The notes under the pieces are model-generated. The model was not told the origin of the DNA, made no database searches, and worked only from the letters and a program-made list of their open reading frames with translations. From positions 1 to 38,351 of the forward strand of contig CANRBF010000017.1 in the NCBI GenBank assembly GCA_947628795.1: 38,351 nucleotides of DNA, given 5' to 3'. This document shows, in pieces, positions 27,755 through 35,265 of the stretch (positions are counted from its first letter, which is position 1; each line of letters begins with the position of its first letter). A program made the position numbers and the translations under genes. The DNA is from an uncultured Monoglobus sp. (lineage in GTDB: Bacteria > Bacillota > Clostridia > Monoglobales > Monoglobaceae).

Positions 27755-27825
27755 CTGTCGGGCTTTGCCCGACTGAGGGGGATACTAATCACTAATCGCT
27801 AGTCCCTACGTTAGCTAATCGCTGC
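27755..27825. repeat. Composite dispersed repeat, right part after the IS
   Basis: The c module core, TCGGGC (27758-27763), loop TTT, GCCCGA (27767-27772), is followed by CTGAGGGGG. An a module then runs to 27825 (ATACTAATCACTAATCGC, then TAGCTAATCGCTGCGTT). The a module overlaps the 3' end of the ABC exporter gene, including its stop codon at 27811-27813. It completes copy C, cut by the IS30 element. Confidence 0.5.
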
Positions 27826-29640
27826 GTTGGCCGCGTAGTATCTGCCTTTCAGCGCCATAAGCTCGGCGTGGGTGCCGCTTTCGCAGATCTCGCCGTTGTG
27901 TATGACGATTATATTGTCCGCGTCGCGTATCGTGGACAGGCGGTGGGCTATGGTAATTCCGGTGCGGTTTTCCATAAGATTGAGCAGCGCCCGCTGGATA
28001 TCCTTTTCGGTCTTGGTGTCGACCGAGCCGGTCGCCTCGTCAAGCACCAGTACCGGGCTGCTGTGGAGCAGCGCGCGGGCGATCGCGATGAGCTGCCGCT
28101 GACCCATGCTCAGGCTGTCGCGGCTGCCGGACACCATGGTGTCGTAACCGTTTGGCAGTCGGCGGATGAATCCGTCGGCTCTCGCCAGACGCGCCGCCTC
28201 TATCACCTGCTCGCGCGAGGAATCGGGACGGGAATATCTGATATTGTCAAGTATCGTCCCGGTGAACAGGCAGGTGTCCTGAAGCACCACCGAAAAACAT
28301 TTTTCAAGGCTCTCGCGCTTGATGTCGCGGATATTCACGCCGTCGAGCAGGATCTCTCCGCTGTCCGCGTCGTAAAATCGAGTCAGCAGATTTATGATAG
28401 TGGTCTTGCCCGAGCCCGTCTCGCCCACAAGCGCCGTATTCTCTCCGGGTCTAACCTTGAACGAGATATTTTTCAGCACCGGCCTTCCCGGGATATACGA
28501 AAAGCACACGTTTTTAAATTCGATCTCGCCTCTCATGTTGTCCATGCTGACTGCGCTTTTGCTGTCGGGCGTTTCCTCGTTCTCGTCAAGGATCTCGAAA
28601 ACGCGCTCCGCTCCCGCCAGAGCCGACTGGATGTTGTTGAAAAGACCCGCTATCGAGTTGAGCGGCGTGGCGAACTGCTTTGAGTATGTCATAAAGCTGA
28701 CCGCCGTTCCGATAAGCAGCCCGTGCTTGGCGCACAGGATGCCTCCAACCGTGGCGGTGACAGCGAATGTCAGATTGTTGATTATGTTCATCAGCGGCAT
28801 CATATATCCCGCCCATGTCTGCGCCGCTGTGCCGCTCGCCCTGAGCTCCTCGTTTATCTCTTTAAATTCCTCAAGCTTGGCATCCTCTTTTGAAAAGGTT
28901 TTTATCATTTTAAGGCCGTATATGCTTTCCTCAATAACTCCGCCCAATTCACCCAAAGCGCGCTGCTGCCTGTAAAAATTGCCGCGGCTCCTTGAGGCTA
29001 TGACTTTAGTCAGCAGAAAAACCATCGGCACGCATACAAGCACCGTCAGCGTCAGCGTGACGCTGAGCGACAGCATAACAACGAGCGAGCCGATGAGCGT
29101 CAGAGCCGCCGACGCCAGCTGCGTGGCGGACTGGGCGATCGTGCCGCTTATCGTGTCGGTGTCGTTGGTGAGGCGGCTCATGGTGTCACCCCTCTGGGTC
29201 GTGTCAAAAAATCCGAGCGGCAGCTTTTGGAGCTTGGCGAACAGCTCGGAGCGCAGCGCCGAGACCAGCTTCTGTGAAACCTTGAGAATAGTAACCGAGC
29301 TTATTGTGTTTATGACCCAGTTCGTTATGTAAAGCCCGACGATTATCGCCGTCATGGTGTAGAGCATACCCAGATCAACCCGCATGAGTTCGGGCACAAA
29401 CGCGTTAAACGCTTTGCCCACATACAGCGGGATCAGCACCGATATACCCGACGACATCAGCGTGAGGACCACCGCCGCGATAACCGGCTTTTTGAATTTC
29501 ATATAAACGGACATCAGGCGTATCAGCGTTCCCTTTTGGTTCTTGGCACGCTCGTTGTTCGAGAACCGCGCCACGCCGCCCACCTTCGGGCCGCCCATTC
29601 GAGGCATTTCAGCTCGTTTGCGTTGGTTCGCGTCGGCCAT
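27811..29640 (-). CDS. ABC exporter half-transporter, catalytically canonical partner
   Basis: 609 residues from ATG 29640 (GGAGGTGG 7 nt upstream). A basic N-terminal extension of about 45 residues (RKRAEMPRMGGPKVGGVARF) precedes six transmembrane helices of a type-1 exporter domain (about 60-340) and a nucleotide-binding domain (about 365-600). Walker A is GETGSGKTT, Walker B VLVLDEATGSVD has the catalytic Glu, and the switch His is present (ITIAHRLSTIRDAD). Its signature is LSMGQ rather than LSGGQ. It begins 1 nt after the stop of the partner half, so they form a coupled heterodimer of the BmrCD/LmrCD/TM287-288 type, usually exporting drugs or peptides. The final residues (AAIS) and stop are encoded by a dispersed repeat. 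Confidence 0.5.
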   Translation of the reverse strand: MADANQRKRAEMPRMGGPKVGGVARFSNNERAKNQKGTLIRLMSVYMKFKKPVIAAVVLTLMSSGISVLIPLYVGKAFNAFVPELMRVDLGMLYTMTAIIVGLYITNWVINTISSVTILKVSQKLVSALRSELFAKLQKLPLGFFDTTQRGDTMSRLTNDTDTISGTIAQSATQLASAALTLIGSLVVMLSLSVTLTLTVLVCVPMVFLLTKVIASRSRGNFYRQQRALGELGGVIEESIYGLKMIKTFSKEDAKLEEFKEINEELRASGTAAQTWAGYMMPLMNIINNLTFAVTATVGGILCAKHGLLIGTAVSFMTYSKQFATPLNSIAGLFNNIQSALAGAERVFEILDENEETPDSKSAVSMDNMRGEIEFKNVCFSYIPGRPVLKNISFKVRPGENTALVGETGSGKTTIINLLTRFYDADSGEILLDGVNIRDIKRESLEKCFSVVLQDTCLFTGTILDNIRYSRPDSSREQVIEAARLARADGFIRRLPNGYDTMVSGSRDSLSMGQRQLIAIARALLHSSPVLVLDEATGSVDTKTEKDIQRALLNLMENRTGITIAHRLSTIRDADNIIVIHNGEICESGTHAELMALKGRYYAANAAIS

Positions 29641-29641
29641 G

Positions 29642-31348
29642 CTACACCACCTCCACCGTCTGAGAATCGTATATGTCCCGATATATTGGGCAGGTCTCGA
29701 GCAGATCTTCGTGTCTGCCCAGGCCTGCGAGGGCGCCATCGTTGAGCACCAGAATTTTATCGGCGTCCATAGCGGCCGAGCATCGCTGCGTGATAAGTAT
29801 AACAGTGCGTTCGCCGCCCGATATGTTTTGCTTGACCTTCTTTTCGGTTATCGGATCGAGGGCGCTTGTGGCGTCGTCCAATATGAGTATAGGCGAGTTT
29901 TTCATAAGCGCGCGGGCGATCGAGATCCGCTGCTTCTGTCCGCCCGAGACATTGACGCCGCCGCTGCCCAAAAGACTGTCGGCGCCTTTTTTCATGTTGA
30001 AAACAAAGTTCGCCTCCGCGGCTTTCAGGGCGGCGGTAGTGCGCTCGTCGGGTGCGCTCGCGTCGGCCCAATTCACATTGTCGCGCACCGTACCCGAAAA
30101 CAGAGTCGCCTTCTGGGGCACCGGCGCGATCGCGCCCCGCAGAGCTGAGATTTTTATGTCTCTTATGTCGATATCGTCAACCAAAATTTCGCCGTCCGTC
30201 ACGTCATACAGCCGCAGCAAAAGCCACGCGACCGTTGATTTGCCCGAGCCGGTGGGGCCGATTATCGCGATCCTCTCGCCCGGCTCGACCTTAAACGACA
30301 GGTTTTTGAGAGACGGCAGGCCGCTTGAGCCGGGATATGAAAACGTCACGTTTTTAAACTCGACACCGCCTTTGATTTTCGGCGACGCGCCAATATCCTC
30401 AAAATCGTCGGCGCTGCTCAGCACCTCGCTGACTCTCTCGACCGAGGCGCGCGTTCTGACAAACGTGTTGAATATGTTTGTTATCATCATCAGAGATGAC
30501 AGGATCTGGGTCATATACACGATAAACGCCGAGATCTGGCCCGGCTGCGTCAGTCCGAAGCTGAACAGTCTGCTTCCCAGCAGCAGCGCCGCGCCCGTGG
30601 CGAAGCCCACCGCCAGAGTCAGGATAGGCGATATAAGCGTTATCACGATCTGAGCGCGCACGCCTTTTTTATAAAGGTCGGTATTTTTGAGTTCAAAACG
30701 TTCGGTCTCCTCATTATATGTGCCGAAGGCTTTCACCAGCCGAACGCCCATCAGATATTCCTCTGCCGCAGTGTTCAGCGCGTCCATTGACTTTTGGAGC
30801 TTACGGAAGGCAGGATGCGACAGCCTCATGCTTATAAACAGCAAAACGCCCACGACAGCCACCAGCGAATAGACGATCACACTCATGCGGAGATTCAGCA
30901 TCGAGGCAAGAACTATGCTGCCCAAGCAGGTCAGCGGCGCTTTGAAAAATATCCGCATGGTGCCGTTGGCGAACTGTGTCAGCTGTGTCACATCGCCCGT
31001 CATGCGGATAATAAGAGAGCCGCTCTCCAAACGGTCGCAGCTCTCCTGTCTTAAATTCAATATTTTTTTAAAAAGGTCATAGCGCAGCTCAGCGCCAAAG
31101 CTCTGGGATGTGCGGCTTGCCAAAATGTTTCTGGACGCGGCGAAGACCGCGCCAAGCGCCGTTATCAAAATCATGCGCAAACCCCAGAAATATACGGCCG
31201 AAACCGAGCCGCCTCCTATGCCCTCGTTGATAATGTGCGACATCAGCGTCGGTCCCATAAGGTCGCAAAGAGCCTCAAACGCCACGCATATGACCGCGGC
31301 GAAAAATCCCCATTTATACTTTCCGAAATAGTGCGCGTACAGCTTCAA
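29642..31348 (-). CDS. ABC exporter half-transporter, degenerate-site partner
   Basis: 568 residues from a TTG start with GGAGG 9 nt upstream. Six transmembrane helices (about 15-290) and a nucleotide-binding domain (about 325-560). Walker A GPTGSGKST and signature VSGGQ are intact. Walker B reads LILDDATSALD, with Asp instead of the catalytic Glu, and the switch position reads LITQRCSAA, with Gln instead of His. This half therefore supplies the non-hydrolysing site, which pairs with the LSMGQ signature of the second half, the usual asymmetry of heterodimeric exporters. The gene lies 28 nt after the GH3 gene. A short hairpin in the gap could mask its ribosome site. Substrate unknown. Confidence 0.5.
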   Translation of the reverse strand: MKLYAHYFGKYKWGFFAAVICVAFEALCDLMGPTLMSHIINEGIGGGSVSAVYFWGLRMILITALGAVFAASRNILASRTSQSFGAELRYDLFKKILNLRQESCDRLESGSLIIRMTGDVTQLTQFANGTMRIFFKAPLTCLGSIVLASMLNLRMSVIVYSLVAVVGVLLFISMRLSHPAFRKLQKSMDALNTAAEEYLMGVRLVKAFGTYNEETERFELKNTDLYKKGVRAQIVITLISPILTLAVGFATGAALLLGSRLFSFGLTQPGQISAFIVYMTQILSSLMMITNIFNTFVRTRASVERVSEVLSSADDFEDIGASPKIKGGVEFKNVTFSYPGSSGLPSLKNLSFKVEPGERIAIIGPTGSGKSTVAWLLLRLYDVTDGEILVDDIDIRDIKISALRGAIAPVPQKATLFSGTVRDNVNWADASAPDERTTAALKAAEANFVFNMKKGADSLLGSGGVNVSGGQKQRISIARALMKNSPILILDDATSALDPITEKKVKQNISGGERTVILITQRCSAAMDADKILVLNDGALAGLGRHEDLLETCPIYRDIYDSQTVEVV

Positions 31349-31355
31349 ACAAGCG

Positions 31356-31372
31356 CCTCCAATCTTCGGAGG
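31356..31372 (-). promoter_or_regulatory. Hairpin pairing the ABC exporter ribosome site
   Basis: On the minus strand CCTCC (31372-31368), a 7-nt loop and GGAGG (31360-31356). The second arm is the Shine-Dalgarno sequence of the TTG-started exporter gene. The stem is only five base pairs, so any effect would be modest. Confidence 0.5.
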
Positions 31373-31376
31373 ACTT

Positions 31377-32861
31377 TTAATTCTCCGAAATCAATCCTCT
31401 TGTCATCTTTGCGTCAAGTATTCTCATAACGCTCTCGTCTATCCTCTCAACCGAGATCGCGCCGTTTTGCACCGCGGTGCCGATAGCGTAGTGCGCCTCG
31501 TTTATATCCGAAGGCATGAGCAGAATGTCAACTCCGGCCTGAACCGCCGATACGCAGGCGTCGGTGGTGGTGTATATATTGCTGATAGCGCCCATGTTCA
31601 GCGCGTCTGTGGTAACAACTCCGCTGAATCCTATATCGTTTCTCAGCATCGAGATCATCATTGACGAGAGCGATGCCGGAACATCGTTTCCGGTGATCCC
31701 GGGGACCGAGATATGCCCCACCATGGCAAAATCGACATCGGCTTGAGCCGCCGCGGTAAAGGGCACGAATTCGGCGGATTTAAACTGCTCAAGCGTCCTG
31801 TTTGTCTTTACGAATCCGTTGTGGGTGTCGCCGCTTGACGAGCCCATGCCGGGGAAGTGCTTCACACATGCGCTTGTTCCGGCATTCTGCATGGCTGTTA
31901 TCTCGCTTGCTACCATCGAGGCCACAAGATTCGGATCGGAGCCGAACGAGCGGCTGCCCAGCGCGGAATCGCTCACTATATTCACATCGGCAACAGGAGC
32001 AAAATCCACGTTAAAGCCGAACTCTTTAAGGTTCGCGCCGAGAGACATTCCCGCCTCAAACGCGGCATTTATGTCGCCGGTGTTTCCGATGTCGCGCATC
32101 GAGGATATCACGGGGAATCCGATATCGGCCTTTCCCAGACGCGAAACGGTTCCGCCCTCCTCGTCAACGCCGATAAACAGCGGAATTTTGGCAAAGCTCT
32201 GAGTATTGGCGATCATCTGCTTGACCTGATCCGCGCTCTCAATATTTTGCGCGAAGTAGATCAGGCCGCCGACCGGATATGTCTCAAGGGCGTTTTGAGT
32301 TGCCTCGCCCGCGGATGTGACGCGCTCGACTCCGGTTATGCTTTCGGGAGTCACTATCATCATCTGATATATTTTTTCGTCAAGGGTCATGGCCGAAACC
32401 ATGTTTTTGAGGCTGTCAAGCCGCGCGTGCGCGCCGATATACGCCGATTTTGTGGGATTGTCCCACTCGACGTCATATCCGTATGCCTCTGACACGGCGC
32501 GCAGAGGTATCAAAGTTCTGTCGCCGCTCGCGCTGAACACGGGCGCCGCATCCAAAGCGACGCTTTTGTCATTGACATACATCGTTCCGCTGCCGATAGT
32601 CAGACTGACCGAAACACCGTCTTTAACGCCTATCGCAGTTCTTGTGCCCGAATCCCAGCTGACCGCAGCTCCCAAAGCCTCGAAAATGGCGCGCATCGGA
32701 ACCATAGTCCTGCCCTCGAGTACGATAGGCTCGGCGTCAAAAGCAAGCTTTTGGTCATTGACATAAACCGTCACCTTGTTGTTTTCCTCCGCGTAAGCCG
32801 AAAACGCGGGCACTGTAAACGCCGCGCAAAAAATCATAAGTCCGATCAAAAATTTCTTCAT
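31377..32861 (-). CDS. Secreted family 3 glycoside hydrolase (NagZ-like) with N-terminal copper-amine-oxidase-like domain
   Basis: 494 residues; AGAGGG lies 7 nt before ATG 32861. Signal peptide 1-24. Residues of about 29-143 are a copper amine oxidase N-terminal-like domain in two halves (RTMVPMRAIFEALGAAV, RTLIPLRAVSEAYGYDV), close to the one at the C-terminus of the 24319-26046 protein. Residues of about 150-490 are a GH3 barrel: VDEEGGTVSRLG (232-243), KHFPGMGSSSGDTH with the His/Asp dyad of NagZ enzymes (D345, H347), and nucleophile D419 in TTDALNMGA. Relatives remove beta-N-acetylglucosamine from muropeptides or other glycans outside the cell. It is first in a likely three-gene unit with the ABC exporter, but no link between their substrates can be shown. 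Confidence 0.5.
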   Translation of the reverse strand: MKKFLIGLMIFCAAFTVPAFSAYAEENNKVTVYVNDQKLAFDAEPIVLEGRTMVPMRAIFEALGAAVSWDSGTRTAIGVKDGVSVSLTIGSGTMYVNDKSVALDAAPVFSASGDRTLIPLRAVSEAYGYDVEWDNPTKSAYIGAHARLDSLKNMVSAMTLDEKIYQMMIVTPESITGVERVTSAGEATQNALETYPVGGLIYFAQNIESADQVKQMIANTQSFAKIPLFIGVDEEGGTVSRLGKADIGFPVISSMRDIGNTGDINAAFEAGMSLGANLKEFGFNVDFAPVADVNIVSDSALGSRSFGSDPNLVASMVASEITAMQNAGTSACVKHFPGMGSSSGDTHNGFVKTNRTLEQFKSAEFVPFTAAAQADVDFAMVGHISVPGITGNDVPASLSSMMISMLRNDIGFSGVVTTDALNMGAISNIYTTTDACVSAVQAGVDILLMPSDINEAHYAIGTAVQNGAISVERIDESVMRILDAKMTRGLISEN

Positions 32862-32906
32862 ATAAAAAACCCTCTTTTCACAGGCATAATTTCAATATTA
32901 TATTTT

Positions 32907-32935
32907 ATTGTACACCATTTAAAACCATAAGTCAA
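32907..32935 (-). promoter_or_regulatory. SigA-type promoter of the GH3-ABC exporter unit
   Basis: On the minus strand TTGACT (32935-32930), a 17-nt spacer and TACAAT (32912-32907), 46 nt before the GH3 start codon. Confidence 0.5.
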
Positions 32936-33011
32936 ATAATTTTCCCACAGAATAGAGCAAAATTTAATATTAAAATACAAAAAATTTTATTCAGTTTTTC
33001 AAAATTAACCC

Positions 33012-33040
33012 TTGACAAACCTTGAATAATGTACTATAAT
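33012..33040 (+). promoter_or_regulatory. Consensus promoter of the tRNA gene
   Basis: TTGACA (33012-33017), a 17-nt spacer and TATAAT (33035-33040), 33 nt before the mature tRNA 5' end. Confidence 0.5.
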
Positions 33041-33072
33041 ATTAAAGTTCCCGCGCGGAGCAATAATGTTAT

Positions 33073-33149
33073 GGACCTTTAGCTCAGTTGGTTAGAGCAA
33101 CCGGCTCATAACCGGTTGGCCCGGGGTTCGAGTCCCTGAAGGTCCACCA
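33073..33149 (+). tRNA. tRNA with CAU anticodon (elongator Met most likely)
   Basis: 77 nt including an encoded CCA. The acceptor arms are GGACCTT and AAGGTCC. The D arm contains AGCTCAGTTGGTTAGAGC; the anticodon stem-loop is CCGGCTCATAACCGG with CAT centred in the loop; the T arm contains GGTTCGAGTCC. The first pair G-C and the D arm argue against initiator tRNA. A CAU tRNA can also be the lysidine-modified isoleucine tRNA, which sequence alone does not exclude. An integrative element starts right after it, so the 3' end is the probable attachment site. Confidence 0.5.
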
Positions 33150-33159
33150 GTCTAAAGCT

Positions 33160-33203
33160 CCCGAAATGCCCGATTTTACGGCGTTTCGGGGGTTTTGTTT
33201 TTT
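33160..33203 (+). terminator. Terminator after the tRNA gene
   Basis: An 11-bp stem (33160-33170 with 33180-33190, one G-U pair), a 9-nt loop, then GGTTTTGTTTTTT. It lies 10 nt past the CCA. It is either the native tRNA terminator or sequence brought by the integrated element. Confidence 0.5.
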
Positions 33204-33216
33204 CCGAAAATCCGTT

Positions 33217-33238
33217 TTGGTCGTTATTTGGTCGTTAT
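33217..33238. repeat. Tandem 11-bp repeat near the attachment end
   Basis: TTGGTCGTTAT occurs twice head to tail (33217-33227, 33228-33238) between the tRNA terminator and the integrase stop codon. Next to it, AACTTATC occurs twice and AACTTA-TCG-TAAGTT forms an inverted repeat (about 33262-33286). The position suits integrase arm-type or excisionase binding sites; this is inference. Confidence 0.5.
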
Positions 33239-33274
33239 TTAATGATCAAATTGTTTTATGTAACTTATCATAAC

Positions 33275-34432
33275 TTATCGTAAGTTAAAACAGCTCGCTA
33301 CTGTTTCGCTCGCCAATGCCTGCGCTCTTGAAAATGCGTGGGCGTAAATGTTGAGCGTCGTGTTCGCGTCGCTGTGACCCATGCACGCCTGAACCGTTTT
33401 AACGCTCGCTCCCGACTCTATCATAATCGAAGCGCATAAGTGACGGAACGAATGCGGTGTCACATACCTTATTCCCTCGCGCTTGCAAAAGCTGTTCAGC
33501 CAATCCCTCGGCGTTAGCGGCGACATAACACCGCCATATGGGTTTTTAAACACAAAATTGTTTTCCTGCCATTTTGTGCCCAGTCTGACGCTTTCATCCT
33601 CGTAAAATTTTTGCAGCCGTTTCAGATATTCAAACACTTCCTCTGAAAGTTTCAAACTACGATTTGATGTAACAGACTTGGGAGTGTCAATTACCGTGCC
33701 TTTATAGGCAGTATGATACAGAGCTTTGTTTATTGATATTATATGATTTTTAAAATCAATATCATCCCATGTAAGTCCGCATATCTCGCCTCTGCGAAAT
33801 CCGCTGAAAATCATAAGTATAAAATAACACTGATACACAAGCGGAGCTTTTTCTGTGAGCCTGTCAAGAAATATCTGCGCTTCTTCGGGAGTGTATATGT
33901 CTCTTTCGGTTTCTTTGATACGCGGTATATTCGCGTGACTGCACGGATTTGAGTTCAGCATATCAAGCCTTATTGCGTAATTCATTATTGAGGACACGCA
34001 TGACACATAATTTTTGATCGTCTTTGCTCCCAACGGCTTGTGCTTATCATTACCGTTGTACAATGATTGAATAAACATTTGAATATTCCGCCGTTTTATT
34101 TTGTCAAGGTGCATATGCCCGATTTCCTCGTCTATCCGTTTTGTCATTTTCCCCATTGAATCAAGAGTTGTCGGTTTCAAGTTCGGTATCGCGTATTCCT
34201 CTTTCCAGCGATTCATAAAATCGCCGAGCTTTACTTTTGATGCGGTATAACCATCTAAGCAAGCTTCCTCAAAAAGAACCGCTTGACGGTTTACTTCTTT
34301 TTCGATCTGCCGTTTAGTCATATCCGGTTTAGGTTTCCATGTTTTTGTTCGTAAAATTTGCTTGCCGTTAGTATCACAACCGCAGCTTACAATAATCTGA
34401 TAACTGTTGTTTCTTTTTCTTATTGAGGCCAT
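33275..34432 (-). CDS. int: Tyrosine recombinase/integrase of the mobile element
   Basis: 385 residues; AAGGAG lies 9 nt before ATG 34432. Tn916/phage-type integrase. The N-terminal arm-binding region (1-60) starts MASIRKRNNSYQIIVSCGCD; the SAM-like core-binding domain is about 68-165; the catalytic domain is about 178-375 with R213 (SGFRRGEICGL), K252, H327-R330 (PHSFRHL), H353 (MGHSD) and the nucleophile Y363 (LNIYAHAF). All key residues are present, so it is probably active. It integrates and excises the element by site-specific recombination at the adjacent tRNA gene. It has its own promoter (34481-34510), and its 3' end forms an inverted repeat next to the attachment region. Confidence 0.5.
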   Translation of the reverse strand: MASIRKRNNSYQIIVSCGCDTNGKQILRTKTWKPKPDMTKRQIEKEVNRQAVLFEEACLDGYTASKVKLGDFMNRWKEEYAIPNLKPTTLDSMGKMTKRIDEEIGHMHLDKIKRRNIQMFIQSLYNGNDKHKPLGAKTIKNYVSCVSSIMNYAIRLDMLNSNPCSHANIPRIKETERDIYTPEEAQIFLDRLTEKAPLVYQCYFILMIFSGFRRGEICGLTWDDIDFKNHIISINKALYHTAYKGTVIDTPKSVTSNRSLKLSEEVFEYLKRLQKFYEDESVRLGTKWQENNFVFKNPYGGVMSPLTPRDWLNSFCKREGIRYVTPHSFRHLCASIMIESGASVKTVQACMGHSDANTTLNIYAHAFSRAQALASETVASCFNLR

Positions 34433-34480
34433 TTGATGAATCTCCTTTCCAATTATTCACCTTGGCGCCATCGTATATTA

Positions 34481-34510
34481 AGTATAACGCCGTTTTGAAT
34501 AATATGTCAA
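34481..34510 (-). promoter_or_regulatory. Promoter of the integrase gene
   Basis: On the minus strand TTGACA (34510-34505), an 18-nt spacer and TATACT (34486-34481), 48 nt before the integrase start. Confidence 0.5.
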
Positions 34511-34563
34511 TGCCCTATTTTAGCTTTTGTCAAAAAATATAATTTTAGATAAGAGCCGATAAT

Positions 34564-34863
34564 TCATGTCACATTATTGTCTTTGAAGAAATCACCGAAA
34601 TAGCTTTTAAGAACTGATTTTGAAATAAGCATTTTACCATTCGCGCCGACACCGGCTCTTATGTACGGGATTTTACCGCTGCTTATTAATTTTCGCAGAG
34701 TGTATTCCGAAAGTCCGCGAACCATTTTTACACACTCTTTAATAGTGAGCAGTTCAACTTTTTCGTCCTTTGAGTTATCGGACTCTGCCGGTTCATCAAC
34801 AGGCATATCGTTAATCACGGCTGTTAATTGCAATATCAAGTCTTGTTTTTCCAAAGCGGTCAT
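34564..34863 (-). CDS. Excisionase-like DNA-binding protein
   Basis: 99 residues from ATG 34863, preceded by AAAGGA at 10 nt; a longer in-frame start at 34971 would run through the operator region and lacks a ribosome site. An acidic N-terminal half (MTALEKQDLILQLTAVINDMPVDEPAESDNSKDEK) leads into a winged helix-turn-helix of the excisionase/HTH_17 type (about 38-98: LLTIKECVKMVRGLSEYTLRKLISSGKIPYIRAG...MLISKSVLKSYFGDF). Such proteins bend attachment-site DNA and steer the integrase to excision. It lies 131 bp upstream of int on the same strand, behind a region rich in inverted repeats (34904-35016). Confidence 0.5.
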   Translation of the reverse strand: MTALEKQDLILQLTAVINDMPVDEPAESDNSKDEKVELLTIKECVKMVRGLSEYTLRKLISSGKIPYIRAGVGANGKMLISKSVLKSYFGDFFKDNNVT

Positions 34864-34903
34864 TTTGGGTTCATCCTTTCGTTTAAATGCTGTATTCGGC
34901 ACA

Positions 34904-34940
34904 TTTTCAAAAGATACAAAGATATAATATCTTTTGAAAA
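34904..34940. promoter_or_regulatory. Operator-like inverted repeat before the excisionase gene
   Basis: TTTTCAAAAGAT (34904-34915) and ATCTTTTGAAAA (34929-34940) are perfect 12-bp inverted repeats around a 13-bp AT-rich centre. They lie between a TTGACA element (minus strand, 34956-34951) and the excisionase start, over the expected -10 and transcription start. A repressor site is the simplest reading. Confidence 0.5.
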
Positions 34941-34956
34941 TATGTGAATTTGTCAA

Positions 34957-35016
34957 ATATGCCCGACGCATTCCGATTGAGTGATCTCGCAGATCATAGA
35001 TATGCGCCGGGCATAT
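34957..35016 (-). ncRNA. Large stem-loop upstream of the excisionase gene
   Basis: On the minus strand ATATGCCCGGCGCAT pairs with ATGCGTCGGGCATAT over 15 bp with one G-U. The 30-nt loop carries its own hairpin (TGATCT-GCG-AGATCA). It ends just before the TTGACA element of the excisionase gene. There is no T tract directly after it, so it is not an ordinary terminator. Confidence 0.5.
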
Positions 35017-35265
35017 AAATATTAAAATTTTCTACGGTATCTTGTATTTGTCCACGACATCCCCAAGACAGGCAATCATCAGACTGTCGGCAGCTACCGA
35101 CATCACGGGAATCTAACCCCTGCATGGTTCGCATCCAGCCGCCCAATTCCGATAAGAGTTCAAGACGGGAGTATCATTATACTTTCTGACAATCATGGCC
35201 GTATCGGGAGCCGCCCGATATTTTGCCGCCGCTTAATCGCTCGGTGTACTTTTGTAACAAGAACA
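35017..35265 (-). other. Structured spacer without a convincing gene
   Basis: A 249-bp block, clearly richer in GC than the rest of the element, between the short HTH gene and the excisionase gene. Minus-strand hairpins: TATCGGG-CGGCT-CCCGATA (35220-35202), GTCGG-TAGCTG-CCGAC (35101-35086) and GACAG...CTGTC (35088-35067). The last two share three bases and exclude each other. Only short frames exist, such as 46 codons at 34994-35134 without a good ribosome site. It may be a transcribed regulatory RNA or leader; that is inference. Confidence 0.5.

Noticed and set aside
34994..35134. A 46-codon minus-strand frame (MRTMQGLDSRDVGSC...)
   Set aside because: No clear ribosome site, and it overlaps strong mutually exclusive hairpins; non-coding structure seems more likely, though coding is not excluded.
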